Part shown: positions 63,645-64,000 of the stretch, piece after piece
How positions within the stretch are numbered: the stretch's first letter is position 1
Layout: the number at the start of each line of letters is the position of its first letter
Source of the DNA: Cytobacillus firmus
Lineage (GTDB): Bacteria; Bacillota; Bacilli; Bacillales; Cytobacillaceae
Length of the DNA: 64,000 nt
Reading direction: 5' to 3'
Assembly: GCF_023612095.1 (NCBI RefSeq)
Contig: NZ_CP086235.1
Span: 2,119,501-2,183,500, forward strand
Made by a program: the position numbers and the translations under genes
The notes under the pieces: generated by a model
What the model saw: only the letters and a program-made list of their open reading frames with translations
The model's database searches: none
What the model was told of the DNA's origin: nothing

Positions 63645-64000
63645 TAGAGTCAGAACCCGGTGCAACTTCGGACACAAAAAGGGAAAATTGGCGGTCTAGA
63701 GTCAGAACCGGGTCCAACTTCTGACACAAAAAGAGAAATTTGGCGCTCCAGAGTCAGAACCCGGTGCAACTTCGGACACAAAAAGGGAAAAAGAGCGGTT
63801 TAGAGTCAGAACCCGGTGCAACTTCGGACACAAAAAGGGAAAAAGAGCGGTTTAGAGTCAGAACCGGGTCCAACTTCGGACACAAAAAGGGAAAAAGAGC
63901 GGTTTAGAGTCAGAACCGGGTCCAACTTCGGACACAAAAAGGGAAAAAGAGCGGTTTAGAGTCAGAACCCGGATCAACTTCGGACACAAAAAGAGAAAAT
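63645..64000. repeat. 52-bp tandem repeat, about 6.8 copies, running off the window
   Basis: Units start at 63645, 63697, 63748, 63801, 63853, 63905 and 63957. Each contains TAGAGTCAGAACC(C/G)GG followed by CAACTTCGGACACAAAAAG and a purine-rich tail. Units differ mainly in CCCGGTGC versus CCGGGTCC or CCCGGATC. No frame is coding across the array. Confidence 0.9.

Noticed and set aside
63645..64000. CRISPR array
   Set aside because: The whole unit repeats with little variation; there are no unique spacers between constant repeats.

Overview
The window looks like chromosomal DNA of a low-to-mid GC, endospore-forming member of the Bacillaceae. Supporting signs are two sets of spore-germination receptor genes, ComK, a YkvI-type protein, an intrinsic-type class D beta-lactamase, GGAGG ribosome binding sites with frequent TTG and GTG starts, and U-rich hairpin terminators. 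No rRNA, tRNA, CRISPR array or intact insertion sequence was seen. The content is accessory-rich: many short family proteins, gene remnants and several single-base frameshifts.

Layout. 0-5 kb: 3' part of a secreted subtilisin-like protease (bacillopeptidase F type), small membrane proteins and gene remnants. 5-9 kb: a germination operon in the order gerB-gerA-gerC (minus strand). 9-11 kb: small proteins, a fasciclin remnant, a structured repeat and a VOC protein. 11.6-14.5 kb: two tandem DGQHR/DndB-like genes (the second frameshifted) followed by comK. 15-24 kb: heme O synthase, a PadR/HAAS pair, a serine hydrolase, a Rieske fusion protein and an HTH/membrane/small-export gene set. 24-38 kb: a MerR-TipAS regulator, an orphan GerB permease, DinB and DUF1801 proteins, a broken gamma-glutamyltransferase followed by an M20 peptidase, a DUF2975/YozG-type pair, DUF817, and two broken YibE/F genes. 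38-41 kb: a TetR-controlled ABC exporter whose ATPase is frameshifted. 41.4-46.7 kb: RpiR regulator, M20 desuccinylase-like, GNAT, N-succinylamino acid racemase-like and YkvI genes, fitting a D-to-L amino acid conversion operon. 46.7-55.5 kb: MocR regulator, class D beta-lactamase, RidA, an FtsW-like membrane protein, a metzincin-type protease, and an rlmA/ABC-F antibiotic-protection operon with an attenuator-like leader. 55.7-64 kb: EamA transporter, VOC proteins, a small phospholipase A2-like protein, cysteine desulfurase, a frameshifted ART-like gene, DUF3231, and a DsbA/FrnE-family oxidoreductase. The window ends in a 52-bp tandem repeat.

The most striking observation is the oxidoreductase at 62927-63625. 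Its reading frame is intact except for one TGA exactly where the first catalytic cysteine of the CPFC motif belongs. A 6-bp stem with a TGGAG loop starts 22 bases after that TGA. This is the pattern of a selenocysteine codon plus bacterial SECIS, although no other selenium gene lies in the window. Other notable items are a two-copy hairpin repeat with a compensatory base change, shared operators before the two DUF2975 genes, the ABC-F leader, and at least seven frameshifts in six genes, several of them at homopolymers, which raises the question of assembly error.
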